A DNA stretch of 64,000 bases from Solea solea (GCF_958295425.1 NC_081153.1:3746888-3810887), one strand, 5' to 3'; numbered from the stretch's first letter, positions 1 to 12,677 are shown. Notes: generated by a model from the letters alone, not told the origin. Numbers and translations: made by a program.

Positions 1-221
1 ACCTTTTGTCTTTCGGCATATGGGCAGTGATCAGTGGATAATGGACATCTGAGGTGTGTTATTCATCCAATTCTAAGCAGAACACATCTGCAGTAGATAA
101 TGAGACAGGTGGCATTAGTATCCATGCATTCATGTATTCATCCAGTCGTAGCCAGTCCAAGGTGACACTGGGTGAAAAAGTGGTGGCACACACTGGACTG
201 GTTACAAGGCTGTAGCACCAC

Positions 222-296
222 CAACAACAACAACCATTCACTCTTGCATTCAGACCTATGGGCAGTTTGGAGTCTCCAGGTCGATGTACCTGGAGA
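222..296 (-). repeat. Fragment of tRNA-headed interspersed repeat
   Basis: The stretch reads like the reverse strand of the repeat seen more fully at 57440-57655 and 59455-59730. It contains the phrases AACCATTCACTCT and CCTATGGGCAGTTTGGAGTC, which in fish genomes belong to a very common repeat with a tRNA-like head. Only the middle part is present here. No terminal structure is visible. Confidence 0.55.
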
Positions 297-349
297 AAGT
301 GGATAGAAATGGGTAGGACATGCAGGTTAAAGATGATGAAGCCGCCTTA

Positions 350-738
350 TATGGCATGTTTTGGTTTGGGTTGGTACAGTACGGTACAGTTTGGAATGGC
401 AAAGCCCTCGGTCAGGCTTGCGCTTTAACTGAGAACAGTACCTTTACTTGGTCGGTGGGGTGTACGCTGTGCCTGAGTGCCGTGTCAGCGAGATATTTGG
501 TGTGACCATGTACAGTTGCACCGCCATCAAATGCAACAAAACAGACAACAATGAAGCAGCTCGTTTTTCTCCACAAGATGTCAAGTTTGGAAGAAAGGGA
601 CACTTTTCTGTAACCCAACCAGCTGACTGTCATCGGACTCGCTCCACCCGTACCATACCATTACTCTAGTAGGAAGGGTACTGTAAAATGGAACAGTTGG
701 GGCCACTTATTTTAGCACTATTCCTAATGGAAACGCCC
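350..738. mobile_element. Short non-autonomous DNA transposon (MITE), family A1, copy 1
   Basis: The block from TTTGGAATGGCAAAGCCC onward is matched by 39538-39806: the shared order is GGTCAGGCTT, ACTGAGAAC, ACCTTTACTTGGTC, a CACGT/CAATAGACAACAA-type segment, CTTTTCTGT, CAGCTGACTGTC, and CCATACCATTACTCT. The left edge has GGCATGTTT and the right edge GGAAACGCCC, whose reverse complement begins GGGCGTTTCC, so the ends look weakly inverted. No transposase is encoded. A hAT-like origin is possible because GTTTCC ends of this sort are common in fish hAT MITEs, but no target duplication was found. Confidence 0.6.
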
Positions 739-739
739 A

Positions 740-2415
740 AAAATATATGTATATGTAATATATGGAAACACGCCATTACACAGTAGTCTCAAAACAATCA
801 GTGTTTGAAGAAAAGGTCCTCCCACTTTCTTTGAGGTCTCTTAAACAGAATTGGTTAGTTTCAAACACAAAATGCAGGTCATGCTAACTGGTCTGAACTT
901 GCAACTCTCTGCAGCATATTGGCAGAACAAGAACCTCATCAGAGTCCGTCAGTACGACAAAATAGAAATGGAATAGCATACTAAATGACATATACGCGAC
1001 ATCTGCTCGTCAGAGTCCGCCGCCAACTCCTGTTGAGAGCACAGTTTGTCTGGGTTGCTGTTGGAAAGATGGAGGTGGAAAAGGGAGAATTGTAAATGTA
1101 AGATGAAAACCAATAAATGTGACTTAAGTGAGTGACTCCTAATAGAAATTGTAAAGTGATGTCTAGCCCTTTTAAAGCACTAAAAGATCAAATTTAAATT
1201 CATCACAGTGTCTCTCTCTTCCACTCGCTACATTTTCATTACTATATTAGCCGATAGTAATTAGGTGTCATAACTATGGCCCATATGCCACCAGCACTCC
1301 CCTTAACAATCTTTCCCCGTCTTTACATCTAAGTCGCAAACGGCAAGCTGTCACAGCCAAATGGAGCGAAGCCATGGTCGGATGTTTTGTTTGACCCATC
1401 CTCCAAATGTGCCTCTTCTTATATAACATCGTACTACTTCGTTATTCGTACATTTTTACATGCGCTTGAAGTCTTTGTCACTTGAACATCAACGACTGAT
1501 CCAGTTGTGTCTGAAATAGAGTTTCCGAGACTCGCAGAATCTATGCCGAGGAGCAATTCAACTTTGAAGAGAGTTGACCTTACACCTCTCTAAGACGCAG
1601 CCACAAAACAACACCGTTAGCAACAAATTCCAATAGTTAATTTTACAGCTTCACAATGTTTTGACAAGCAAGTGAAAGGTACCTTGAAAAAGCAACACAA
1701 AAAAGTCAGTGACAGCAGTGTAAGAATTATAAAGGTAAGGAATCAGCCGTGAAAGCAAGGTCAAAGATAATTAAAAAGATAATTACATGAATGCTGCAAG
1801 AGTTTTAGGGCTAATCTGAAATGGTGGTACACATTTAACAACCCCCCCCCCACCCCCACATAGCTTGATCTAAAGTTGGAGAGCCCTACGGCCTTGATTT
1901 TAATCAGGCCTTAATATTTAATTCTTCTTTATTAAAAGAAAATAAGTATGTTGAACTGCAAGACGGCATGTGTGTAAAACTGCTGTTGAGCCTTTGTGTT
2001 GCTATGGAATCTTAAGTTGTAATTTATGTCCATCGCGGAGATAAATGAGAAATAAACATCAGCGTGAAAAGATGTTTGTTAATCAGATGGCAGAAAAAAA
2101 TATATATACATTTTGTTACTCAGATTGTAATTAGTTTTGAATGTTTATTTTTGACTTCAAAGTTCAAAGTCATTGTCGATCATGTGGTGATGAGTTATAT
2201 ACGATTTTTAGTCTGTTTTTATTAACAACTACCTGCAAGTGAAGGCAGATACATTTAAAAGCTGATACTTGGTTCAGTGTGGGCATGTTTGTCGTAACCC
2301 TGCTGTCCATGTAGACTGTTCACCAAATAGACTGGACATTTTTTTATTAAAAATCAGCAACATCATTAGCATTTTAGTTATGTTTGGGTTTGTTTATTTC
2401 TTCTTTTTAGGAGAA
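740..2415. other. Unique AT-rich sequence, no gene seen
   Basis: I see no exon, RNA gene or recognisable repeat here. The only simple feature is a short C-rich run near 1843-1858. Confidence 0.5.
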
Positions 2416-2469
2416 CAACATTTGTTACACAGTTGGAGAATTACTTCAGCTTCAAGAATGTGTCAGATT

Positions 2470-3142
2470 AATGGCAAGAAACTTGGGTGTCATGATTGAT
2501 GACCAGTTGACCATCATGTCGCCTGGTCATGTCGTTTTGCACTATTCAATATAGGAAAAATCAGGCAGTACCTTACTCAACAGGCTACCCAGCTCCAAGT
2601 ACAGGCTTTGGTCATCTCCAGCCTTCACTACTGCAACGCCCTGCGAACAGGCTTCCTGACCTGTGCTGTCAAACCACTAGATGGTCCAGAATGTGGCAGT
2701 GCGTCTGATCTTTAATCATCCTAAAAGGGCACATCTCACCCCTTTGATCACTGAGCTCCTCTGGCTACCCTTAGCCTCCCGCATCAAATTCAAATCACTG
2801 ATGCCAGCCTACAAAGTGCTTGATGGGTCGGCTCCCACCTACTTAAATGCTCTCCTAAAGGCTTATGTTACCCCTCGACTGCTCCGTTCAACAAAGGATC
2901 ATCTGGCGGTGCCAACACCCCGCACAAGACAATCCACTCTTTTCATGTCTATCTTCAAGAAGCTCTTGAAGACCCAACTCTTCCAAGAGCATCTTCTGTC
3001 CTCGCACTTACCTTAACCCCTCCAGTCCACTGATCCTATCTAGTGGAGTTCTTTCCAAGACTTCTTCTATGTAGCTTATTCCTCTTTTGTAAGTCGCTTT
3101 GAATAAAAGTGTCTGATAAATGCTTAAATGTAAATTTAAATG
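2470..3142 (+). mobile_element. LINE 3' end (L2/CR1 group), broken
   Basis: Conceptual translation gives pieces of the C-terminal part of a LINE reverse transcriptase: RNLGVMIDDQLT near 2475-2515, then SSLHYCNALRTGF near 2617-2657, then a continuous stretch from 2681 with MVQNVAVRLIFNHPKR, LLWLPLASRIKFKSL, YKVLDG and APTYLNALL, ending with KKLLKTQLFQEHL near 2985. The YCNAL, LQ/MVQNxAARL, WLPLxxRIxFK and APxYL motifs are typical of fish L2/CR1/Rex1-type elements. The frame is broken between 2515 and 2681. The 3' tail (GTCGCTTTGAATAAAAG then TAAATG-like repeats, about 3092-3142) is the usual teleost L2-type tail. It is a 5'-truncated dead copy. Confidence 0.8.
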
Positions 3143-3144
3143 TT

Positions 3145-4605
3145 AATATTGGTATTGGTAGATACTTGAGTTTGTGATATTGTTATTGGACAAAAGTGGT
3201 TTTGTCCCGTCCCTAGTTTATAGAAATTATATTTGACTGCCCTTAGGCTTAATAGGTTGGCACTTCCACATCCACAACTTTCTTGCCTGTTTCATGAAAA
3301 CTAATTGTGATGTGTGTTCTCCTCCAGAGCCCCATCGGTGTGTGGGAGTTCAGCCTCGCTAGACTGTCTGCTTAATCTGCTGCAGTCAAGTCTGAAACTC
3401 TTTTCGTTTGGTTGGTGCAAGAAATGAATCCAATTTCCTTCACTTGCTTTTCACTTGAAGATGCTGCTTTCTGAGTATTCAGTCAAGATGGCAAGCGTTC
3501 GAGTCTCATCTTTGAGAGACTCCCTGCAGTACACAGACACAGATTAGGATCAGTTTAACCACTGAGACACTGAGATGTGACAGCAGTGGTGTTAAACTCA
3601 AACAAGATGTGCAAGCCTGCATTTGTTTGTATGCTTGGGTCTACATCTTATATCCCTGAGCGGGCAGGCAACATTTGTCATTGTCCCGTGAGGGTTGTCA
3701 CTCTCTTTCTTTTTTACCCCCCTGTGGGAGGTGATTCATGGAACAGGCCTGTAATTGCAGTCAACATAGAAATGCAATATTCACACCACGCTCCGCTCAC
3801 TTAATGGACATCTTTTGTCATCTCTCACAATCCACTCACTTGTTTCTCCCGCTAATTTCTGTCAGATCTTTTCAACGCTCCTATCGTCCTCAGATGCCAG
3901 ATGGCAAAGTTTTCACAACCCAAAACTGAGAAAACTGGAGTGTCTTTTTCTTAAAAAAACAAAAAACACATCACTCGGACTGTCTGCAAGATGCATTTGT
4001 TATTTCAAATTAAAAGCACGGCTGCAGCCAATTACTTGTCTGTTCTTCCTCACAATTGGGTTTTTAGCACACTTAAAATCAGGAGCACATGTCCAGTAAG
4101 CCGTGCTGCTGCTGCCTGTTACTCAAGATGTTGCCGCTTGTTGCGTTCTTGTTTGTCGTATAACACGCACATTTCTTTATCAGTTTAATGTAGCAGATCT
4201 TTTCATGAGTTTCATTAACAGTTGTCACTGGAGTGATTGAAAGTTTGTAGGCTGATTCCACACTGGAAGCATGTGCGGCACAAATGGCGGCAAGCAAAAG
4301 GGAGTTCTTTAGAAAACAAATTTCTCCTGTGAGGGATCCTTGGCTCCAAAAGGTTTGAGAACCTCTGCGTGAAATGACCAGCCATGGCTGGTCCAAACAT
4401 TTAACGTGGCTGCCTGGATTTATTTTCACTTTCAATATCTGGCATTATTAATTCAACCGTTAAGAAATGACAGTACTGAGAAGCTGACATCGTCACAAAC
4501 GTGTGACGCGCTGGTGAATATTGTCTGTTATTGGACGGTTGTTTTGCGGAAGTCCTGAGGTTCTACCGTCATGACACGTATATTGGTGCAAAGTTCTATT
4601 TCTTT
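3145..4605. other. Mostly unique sequence
   Basis: No gene was recognised. Near 3150-3220 the text (TATTGGTATTGG, then GGACAAAAGTGG) resembles debris of a fish MITE, but too little remains to name it. Overlapping small open frames at 3577-4099 have no recognisable motif. Confidence 0.45.
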
Positions 4606-4609
4606 GCTT

Positions 4610-4712
4610 TCTGGTATCCATCCATATTGCACCACTTTATCCTCCACATGATGGTCAGCTGACATAGGGCGAAAGGCAGGGTCACACCCTGGACAGGTCG
4701 CCAGTCTTTAAA
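4610..4712 (-). repeat. Tail of tRNA-headed interspersed repeat
   Basis: ATCCATCCATATTGC, CACTTTATCCTCCACATGA, GTCAGCTGACATAGGGCGAA and CCCTGGACAGGTCGCCAGTC appear in order. The same phrases occur in the opposite orientation at 31672-31803. This is the 3' part of the common fish repeat, reversed. Confidence 0.7.
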
Positions 4713-4714
4713 TT

Positions 4715-6194
4715 TTCTAGATTTCGCAGTCTAGGAGTTAAAGTAATGAGAAGTACGCAAGCCAAATCCTGTCGGTGACGAGAGGATGTCAACAGAATTG
4801 TTAAAGACTGTGCCTACTTAATTTTTCCAATATCTGATCTAGTGATATTGACTAGTGTCTGATGGATACCGATGCTGAGTATGGTATCGGGTCATAGGAT
4901 AAGGTTCTTGCACCTCAATTTTAAAACTTTTCAAGTGTCTCTATAACCAGGGAAACATTAAAACTCTATTCATAAGCAGCATCCTGTAGTGCATTGAAAC
5001 TCATGTTGCTTCTTTCAGTGACCTCGGAGCACGACATGAACAGGTTTCAGAAAACTTATAGCACTTTCTCACCTCAAGGCTTCCCTCGCCATCTCACGCC
5101 TTCCTTTCTCCCTCTCTCCCTCTCTCTCAGCAATTAAAAGAGTTAGCCTTGCGAGAAGACTGTCGAGCGGCGGTTGCGTTTGTATGCCTTGCCCAACAAT
5201 AGCCACTCTCCGTCTCTTAAGCAAGAGGCACAGAGCGCAGACAAAGGAAGAAAAAAGACAAAGTGAGAGAAAGCACTGTAAGTTTGTATGAACCGAGAGA
5301 AGAGCAGTGCTTCTCTAAAACACTCATCATATCTGATGCAGACGCAATCATTCTCGAGCCTGATATGTGGCGTGGAGGTGTGTTTGTGCACGAGTGTGTG
5401 TGTGTCCGCGTGCATCAACTACCCCCGCCAATAACTGATTCCGATCACTGCCCCAGTGTTGTCTCCCAGTTGCCTCTCGAGAAATAAAGCAGGAAAGATA
5501 AAAAATGATGGCAGAGAGAGGAATCCTAATTAATTGTGATGAATATGCAGATTGGGTTGAATCCTCTGGATAGTCGACTCTTTTCACTACGATCTGCTTC
5601 AATATTTAGACAGAGCTTAGGGACAAAGACGAGTCTACGCCGAGAATACAATCACCCTCAATTTGACTCACTGTTAGTCCTTGGACTTGCGCGCGTGTGT
5701 GATTGTGTATGCTTTTCCGTCTTCATACCAGTCCTCTGTCAGTCTCCTCCGTTGACTGATCCACGGCAAACATTTCCATCTGAGTCTTCTCAGTTTCTGT
5801 TATGTCTATTTTACAACCACAAAACCCTGTTGAAATGTGTGTGTGTGTGTGTGATACTTTCAGCAGAGCAGGGACACATGAACTTTTCTGTCAATTACAG
5901 GTTGTGTGATCGTTTTACTCAAGAACATCACTCTGTCCCGACATTTTGAGGCCAGAGGCATGAGGCCACCCTCTTGAGCTGCCGTGTTTTTACAGCAGCC
6001 CGCACATACAAATCAGCCAGATCGTGCGTTTCGCATTTTGAAGTGGAAACTTGTTGTGCAAACAAACATGAACAAGATCCTTTATGGATTGTGAAGGCCA
6101 CCGTACTTCACTGCGTGCTTGTGGAAAGTAGGAGTGAGTGGTGAGTGTTTGTTATACTCATCAGTTCTTTCACACTGGACCATTTCTCCTATGA
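4715..6194. other. Unique sequence with short simple tracts
   Basis: A pyrimidine-rich tract lies at about 5090-5131, and short TG tracts lie at 5393-5405 and 5837-5852. The 137-codon open frame at 5536-5949 has no motif and partly reads through the TG tract. No gene can be supported. Confidence 0.45.
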
Positions 6195-6196
6195 TT

Positions 6197-7005
6197 CAGT
6201 GTGTTTACATGCATGCTAACAGTCCGATTTTAGTCGGACTAAGACAATAATTCAGTTTTCTTAATGTCATTAAACACGTTAGTCCGACTAGCTTGATTGT
6301 AATCGGACTAACATACCTGGATAATGCGATTCATAGTCCAATTACTCCTGCATGTATACGCTTAGTCGGACTTGGACTGCAGTCAGACTTTGAGACGACA
6401 TTTTAAACTGCAGTACTGGAAATCAGATTTGCTGGAAATCATATGGTGGCGGCGGCAGCGTCTTTCTTTGGACAATGATACGTTAGTCTGACAAAATCGA
6501 GCTAGTCTTAGTCAGACTAACATAACTGGAGGATTCATAGTCCAATTACTCCTGCATGTACAGGTATACACTTAGTCGGACTTAGTTGGACTTCTTAGTC
6601 GGCGTTCTGTGCAAGATCCAAAATGTCCTCCCTGGTCTTTGACCCGGAAGTAGAAGGAGACGACGTAAAAACTAGTACAAGTGCTGTTGCCGGAAAAGAA
6701 CAAACAACACAAAGGTGTCAGTGAGAGCAAAAGCTACGGAGTAGACCCAGTTTTGGACTGATGGAGAGGCGGGTACGAAACATATTGCTCTTTGTTGTCG
6801 GCGTTGAAGTAAAGGTCAACGGGAAAATGATTCAATATGCACTAGCTTATAGGAAGATACAGCACCACCTACGGAGGCGGAGTCAGAAGTACACAGGCAA
6901 TAAATTGATTTTCACCTCCACGTGTATAATTGGACTCAGCAAGTTTGCCTGTCTTAGTCAGACTATGGACTTATTACAATTAAACTGTTTGTAAACAACA
7001 TAGTG
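6197..7005 (+). mobile_element. Palindrome-rich MITE, family B, copy 1
   Basis: The left end is CAGTGTGTTTACATGCATG. The right end, read in reverse complement, is CACTATGTTGTTTACAAACA. Inside are repeated TAGTCGGACTAA-type palindromes on both strands (about 6230-6310, 6480-6600, 6950). Three more copies exist at 26352-26735, 55325-55665 and 60628-61143. The inverted ends and absence of a full transposase mark it as a non-autonomous DNA transposon. It is the longest of the four and contains an internal segment (6811-6893) shared with copy 3. The CACT-type ends might suggest a CMC/hAT relative, which is inference only. Confidence 0.75.
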
Positions 7006-7024
7006 ACTGTTACCCAGTGGATAA

Positions 7025-7134
7025 TCCACACAGAAAGGCTCATGGTTGACCAGGGATTTGAACAAGTGACCTTCTTGCAACGATATGTTGGACCAGAACC
7101 AGCACCTTCTGTATAACCAAGTGTCGGGGCTTTA
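7025..7134 (-). repeat. Head of tRNA-headed repeat, reversed
   Basis: CCACACAGAAAGG, CCAGGGATTTGAACAAGTGA and CCTTCTTGCAACG are the reverse strand of the tRNA-like head seen at 31158-31300, with a degenerate B-box complement (GGATTTGAAC). It is a diverged fragment, not a tRNA gene. Confidence 0.6.
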
Positions 7135-7484
7135 CTTTCCCACAGCATTTCCACTCAGAGCTTCATTTGAATGCACACACTTTAAAAAAGTCTCTGAGCC
7201 AGGATGAGACAATCATCTGGTTCCTGCTCAAGTTACAGGTTCACTTCATGTTCATGCTCTACTTTCCTTTTTTTTTTTTTGGCCAAAGCAAATCTTTCAA
7301 CCAATACCTCACTACATTCACTTTGATTACATCTGTGAATCAAACCCCAGCCTAGCCAACAGGCAAACAGAGCATTTTGGCAGCTGTGATCCATAAAGGG
7401 ATATGGAAATTAAGGCTCCATTTTATGAAATGAATGTTAATTTGCTTTTATTTTATGAGAGTTGGTCCCAGTCCTTACACGGCA

Positions 7485-7532
<48 letters not shown>

Positions 7533-7539
7533 TGTGTGT
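7485..7539. repeat. (TG)n microsatellite
   Basis: About 55 bp of TG with one interruption (AG) near 7531. Confidence 0.97.
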
Positions 7540-7871
7540 TGTTTTTTCTCTTACAGGAAGAGAATTGAGCATAATGTGAGAAAACAACCAGAACAACAGT
7601 TTATTGCTATTTCAAACCAAAATGCTAAAAATGAACAAAAATTGTGTCCACATGGAGACGTCCTTCACCGCTTCAACCATTATAGAGGAATGGAAAGTTG
7701 TGAAAAGACGAGGTAACAAGAAAGTCTTTGAGGTCGGGAGAGAACTGAAACTCAACCTTTTACTCCTTTCATCCTCTTTCCATTCTCTCCTTTTATTCCA
7801 TTTTCCTCTTTATCATTCCCCACTTTAGCCGACGTATAGACTGACTTCATCCTGACTAACTTAATGAGCTC

Positions 7872-7896
7872 TGTGTGTGTGTGTGTGTGTGTGTGT
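7872..7896. repeat. (TG)n microsatellite
   Basis: A 25-bp perfect TG tract. Confidence 0.95.
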
Positions 7897-8051
7897 TGTC
7901 ACGTGTGTGCGTGTGTGCCTGTATGTGAATGGTGAGTCACGTTAATGTCTGGAAGCCGTGTGGTGATCTCTGACCACAGCCTGGCCGACATGAGCCAGCC
8001 AAACAGTTGGTCATCTGGTGTGGGCTGAGATATCGCAGCCTTGGTGTGTAA

Positions 8052-8056
8052 CTGTG

Positions 8057-8113
<57 letters not shown>

Positions 8114-8114
8114 C
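8052..8114. repeat. Compound (TG)n(AG)n microsatellite
   Basis: A TG tract with one TTTG interruption near 8071, passing directly into (AG)7 at 8101-8114. Confidence 0.96.
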
Positions 8115-10844
8115 AGGCATGCAGAGCCACAAGTAGTCTCACTTGTGGTACTTCATGGACCAGCCAACTGTGAACAGAACACTGGCAGTTATGGATCCCA
8201 TTAGGCATAATAGGATAAACGGCGCGCATTAAAGCTGCACTGCGCAACTTTGAGCTCATTTCCTTGTCGATATTGTGACTCCGCCTATTTTTATCCTCAT
8301 GAAACTGAAACGTTTGTGTGTATACAGTAGCAGTGTAGGGGGGTGGGGACAGGAAAGCTGTATGTCACCAAACCTGCTGAACGACAGAATTCACTTTTCA
8401 AACTTATCGTGAGCACCTTTTGTGTTTTTAAGTCAAACTTCTGTGTCTGCAGACGGGTTTCAAACATGTAGGCGTTGCTTCCGTCTGTCTTTTAAAAATA
8501 AAACAAATCACTTCGGGCAATGTCGAGATTGAGACACTGCTGTTGCACTCAGAGATACAGAGAGAGAGAGTGTTGTGGAGCTCATAGGCTTCATCACCAG
8601 TGGTTTGAACTCATTTGACTATGGTTTGAATGTAACAGATGTTACAACCCTAACCCTGATTTGGTGATTGTTAAATGATTGATAATCGATATTTATCACA
8701 ATGTTAAATGGAGATAATTAAAAAGCATTTAAGGCCTAAGACAATGAACAGTCACCATGCACAATACCACCTCAGTATGCATCAGGTAAAACATGCCGCT
8801 TTGACTACAGCCTATGAGCGCATTTGGCATTCTTATGAGAGAAAATAAATGACTTTCCTTACCAGCAGGTGGTGGCAAATGTTAACTACGGCCATATTTC
8901 TCAAACTGTGGTATGTGAACTTCCTCTGGTTGTACTTGAGTGTGCAGTCACCTTATCTCTCACTCCATCTTAATGTAAAATCACCAGTGTGTGAAGTATA
9001 TGTGAGGAAGAGGAGGATGATGAGAGACTAAATCTGCCCCCCGTGAAAAGTCTGTAGCTGACTTTGCTCAGGCCTAAATTTACACCACTGTATTTTAACG
9101 CTGTTACTTCGAAAGCTCGATATCTTGGCGGGTTGTTTGAAGACCACTGAACTATAGCATTTGATTTATCTTCTAATCGGTCGCTGTATTCATAAGTTAC
9201 ATAGCTTATAAGTACATGTGTCCAAATTCTTTAAGGAAGGTGTGAAACGACTTGTATGTGAGATCCTGGGTGTGTGCTCTCGTATTCTGATTGGCTGGAG
9301 CTAAATAGCCAATGAAAGCGGTGATTCTAATCGTGCTGAATTGGCTTTAAAGCCACCGACAAAAGCCAGCGCTGCTGCACACGTTGTCCTGACGTAATCT
9401 ATGGACGGTCATCCGTTGTCAAATGGCCAACTGTCGGTCCAGTGTGTCCTGAAACATTAACTTTAGTCAACTTTTGGATTCTACACAGACTTTCTTATCT
9501 AATAATGTAATTTTCGCTTAATTTTTCATTAGATATATGTAGCTGACTGACTTTATAAATTAGAATGGAACAGTTGTTGTGCGAACCGTCTGAAAGTCAC
9601 CAGTATTAAGTGTAATTGTTGTCTGTTGATGTTCGTCAACATTATTTGTGCAGACACAGCCTCTTTCATGTGTTGTTGTTTTTTAAATCTATATCTTACA
9701 TGGTAGATGTAGATTATAGGCAGCACTAAGCCTCTCACAGCAAAGATTTTAAAAGACAGAGTGAAAAGAAAATTTGAAAATGATTTGTGAACCCGAACCC
9801 GAGGTCATTTTAACATTTAATCTGGAGTAATCTGGATGTGTTTATGTGCTTGAGTGACTACAGAGCAGACTAGTGTTTGGCACAATACCCATCTCCATGC
9901 ATCGTCAATGAGCCGGTGCATTAAAGTTGCATATGAAGCAACCACTAAAGGGATGCAATTTAGGGAACGTATAAAATTGAACATGGTTTTTGTAAATGAA
10001 TATTCTGAGCAATGAGACACGGTTTGATATAACCTCTGTGATTCCTCTTAACCAAACAAATCACATATTCATTTTAACTCTTTAACACCTAAGCCTCAAA
10101 ATGTCTGTCTGGACTTTTTGTTTTTGCTTATTTTAACCATAAAAGAGCCAGAAAATGTCCTGTGAGTTAGTGCTTTTGCCCATTTTTCCAGAGTAACTTT
10201 CAATATCTGGCAGTTATTTACAATTTACTGCATGTTGAAATAGAAAAATAGAAACTTTTATTTAGGAAAAACAGTAGTAGTGTAGTTGTTCACCTACAAT
10301 TAAAGTACATTTTGAATTTGAACATATAAAACCTGTTAAAAATAACATTTGTTTGAGTCTTTGTCTCAATGTCCAAAAACAGGCCAAACCCAGTTTCTGC
10401 AACAGCACAAAGATTACGGTAAATTACCGTAATAACCACACGTTTTGACGCGCAACTTTTTTCCGATTGTCGCGCAATTGCGATAATGGAAAATGCACTT
10501 CCGCAAGCGTGTTGCCTGCGATATGCTCATTGTTAAAGGGTAAAACCCCCAAAGATGCTTTTTTTGATCGTCTCCAGTTACTTACATACATAACCTCTCT
10601 AGTTTGACTGCAAATCATTTCAAGAATTGCCAGTAATTACAATGAACATTGCAACCATCGGCAGGTATAGCTGCTCACAACTGACCAGAAATCAGTGGTG
10701 TAGTTTTTATAATTAACAGTGGCACGGCATACTTTGTAAATTGGAATAAAAAAAAAACCTTAAAATGTCACCAAACTAAAATACACAGCATCACATATAC
10801 AAAGCATGTGTCCTTACCTGATAATTGAATCTATACGTGTACAT
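8115..10844. other. Unique sequence, no gene recognised
   Basis: A pair of inverted CCAAT-type motifs (ATTGGCTGG at 9291 and AGCCAATGA at 9308) lies in a GC-richer patch, but nothing downstream looks like a first exon. The text at 8231-8251 (AAAGCTGCACTGCGCAACTT) resembles the start of a fish MITE also hinted at 30180, without a clear partner end. Confidence 0.4.
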
Positions 10845-10847
10845 ACA

Positions 10848-11052
10848 TTAAAAATCTAATTGTTATATAAACAAGTTTTCTGATTTTCCAGCTTCTTAAA
10901 TGTGATTTTTTTTCTGGTTTCTTTGCTCCATATGACAAAGAAGTCATTAAAATAGAACAGTTTTTGGACGAGACATTTGAGAGCATCATCTTTTCTAGGT
11001 TTTGAGAAACACTGATCAATGTTTTCTGACATTTTACAGACCAAACGACCAA
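10848..11052 (-). mobile_element. hAT-like MITE relic, family D, copy 1
   Basis: Shared with 58990-59310 in the same order: AAGTTTTCTGATTTT, CAGCTTCTTAAATGTGA, TTTCTTTGCTCCATATGACA, GACATTTGAGA, TGTTTTCTGACATTTTA and AGACCAAACGA. In fish this belongs to a common MITE whose ends read as GGGCTGCAAC followed by TCGATTAAT-type palindromes. The palindromic ends are missing here. Confidence 0.7.
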
Positions 11053-11370
11053 TTCAGATTATAGTCGCAGCTCTATATAAAATATTCTGCAGCTTGGAAG
11101 GGCATCCAAAAACCACTTCTGTCTGTTGTTCATTCAAGCGTGTGTTTGTGTGTTAAATGTGGATTTTCTCTTTTTAAACTCTTTGATGTAATTATGTCTT
11201 TTTCCCCGATGCCTCCCAATCGGTTTTTCATCATCATTATGCTGTTCAGTAATGAGCACTCTCTTTTCTTTTTGAATAACATGCCGTTCCACACAATGGA
11301 ATATTTAGTAGTGCTTCATGTTTGTGATGGGTTTGCTCTCTTTAGCTGGAAAGCATGGGATACAGTTGAG

Positions 11371-11393
11371 TGTGTGTGTGTGTGTGTGTGTGT
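11371..11393. repeat. (TG)n microsatellite
   Basis: A 23-bp TG tract. Confidence 0.94.
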
Positions 11394-11902
11394 TTGAGGG
11401 ATGGGTCACAGCAGGGGGGTGGGTGGCGGTGTTTGGGGGTTGAGACCAGAGATTGGGTGAGTCGAGTTGTCCTTCCTGAATTATTTAGCACATGTGGGTG
11501 TGCACACACACACAACCATCATGCAAGACCACCGAGCAGAGAGCAGCGTGTTTGCCTGAGTGTGCGTCTTCTTATATGTGTCACTTTTACACAGCAATAA
11601 GCAGCCAGTGTTGTCGTGTTGTGCTTGTGAGTCATGTAGTTTATAAAAAGAGAGAGGCACATGTCATCAAAGACGTGTCTGAACTCAATTCAATTCAGCG
11701 AGATTGACCAGAAACGCCCTCATTTGGCCTCAATTTGCACTCTTTAATCCGTGCGTCGGTTTGTCTATATTTGACAGTGAGTGAGCAAACGAGCGAATGG
11801 AAAATGGAAGATTGGCGGGGGAGTACATGAAAGTGTGATCTTTTCTGGTAAAGCTTCTTAGAGCACTGTGGGTTAACACTCCTGTCAAGTGATTTGCAGT
11901 CT

Positions 11903-11927
11903 TGTGTGTGTGTGTGTGTGTGTGTGT
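11903..11927. repeat. (TG)n microsatellite
   Basis: A 25-bp TG tract followed by a T-rich stretch. Confidence 0.94.
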
Positions 11928-12641
11928 TTTTGTTTTCTTTTGAAATGCCATCGCTTGGATACAAAGATGAGACGAATCCCTTTTAAAGTAGAGATTGTTG
12001 TTGTCAAGTATGAGAAATTTGGTTTATCTCAGATGAGGAAATGACTGTTTTACAAACACGTGTTTTTTACATTTGACTCCGCAGCACTGGATGGAAGTCC
12101 CTGAACTTGTGAACTCGTGTTCTAACCTCAGCCCCTGGAGCACAAACACACAAACACGACTACACACTCCCCGCCCTCTAAACCCTTAAGGCTCCCCGCA
12201 GGTGTCCCGCGGAGCTGGGAATAAGCATATTTATTCACCTTTACTCTCTCCGTACACCAACATGACTCCGCTGCCTGCTAACACGCTCTCTCTCATCATG
12301 TGGTTTCGGTCCTCCACTCACATTTTAAAAAGGTTTATTTATATTTCATGTCATTTCCCGTCTTCCTCTCTTTCTATACCCCGGCTACAAACCCACCCGC
12401 CCCTTCCCGACATGTTGGCACACAAACAACGTTTTTAGAAAGCAAAACAACCCGGGGAATATGACTGGAATATGGAAATGCTTAATCTCTCTGGGTGGAT
12501 GAGTATCAAATCCCCCAGCCAACCGTCGAAGGCAGGAGAGAGCGAGGGAGAGACTGTGGAGGAACACTGTGTTCATTTTGCCAAGGCCAGATGGTGAGGG
12601 CAGCTTTGGTGCTACACAGCATCTCTGCCTGTCAGGCCGTG

Positions 12642-12677
12642 ACACACACACACACACACACACGCACACACACACAC
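12642..12677. repeat. (CA)n microsatellite
   Basis: A CA tract with one CG interruption near 12663. A TG tract of the opposite sense follows at 12713-12734, so the two can pair as a loose stem. Confidence 0.95.

Noticed and set aside
5536..5949. 137-codon open frame
   Set aside because: It crosses a TG tract and shows no domain, signal peptide or splice context. Chance is the simplest reading.
8641..8660. Telomere-like CCCTAACCCT
   Set aside because: Fewer than two units. It is a chance match, not an interstitial telomere array.
9285..9320. Inverted CCAAT boxes as a promoter
   Set aside because: No TATA or initiator, CpG island or first exon follows within 500 bp. The paired motif may be chance or repeat debris.
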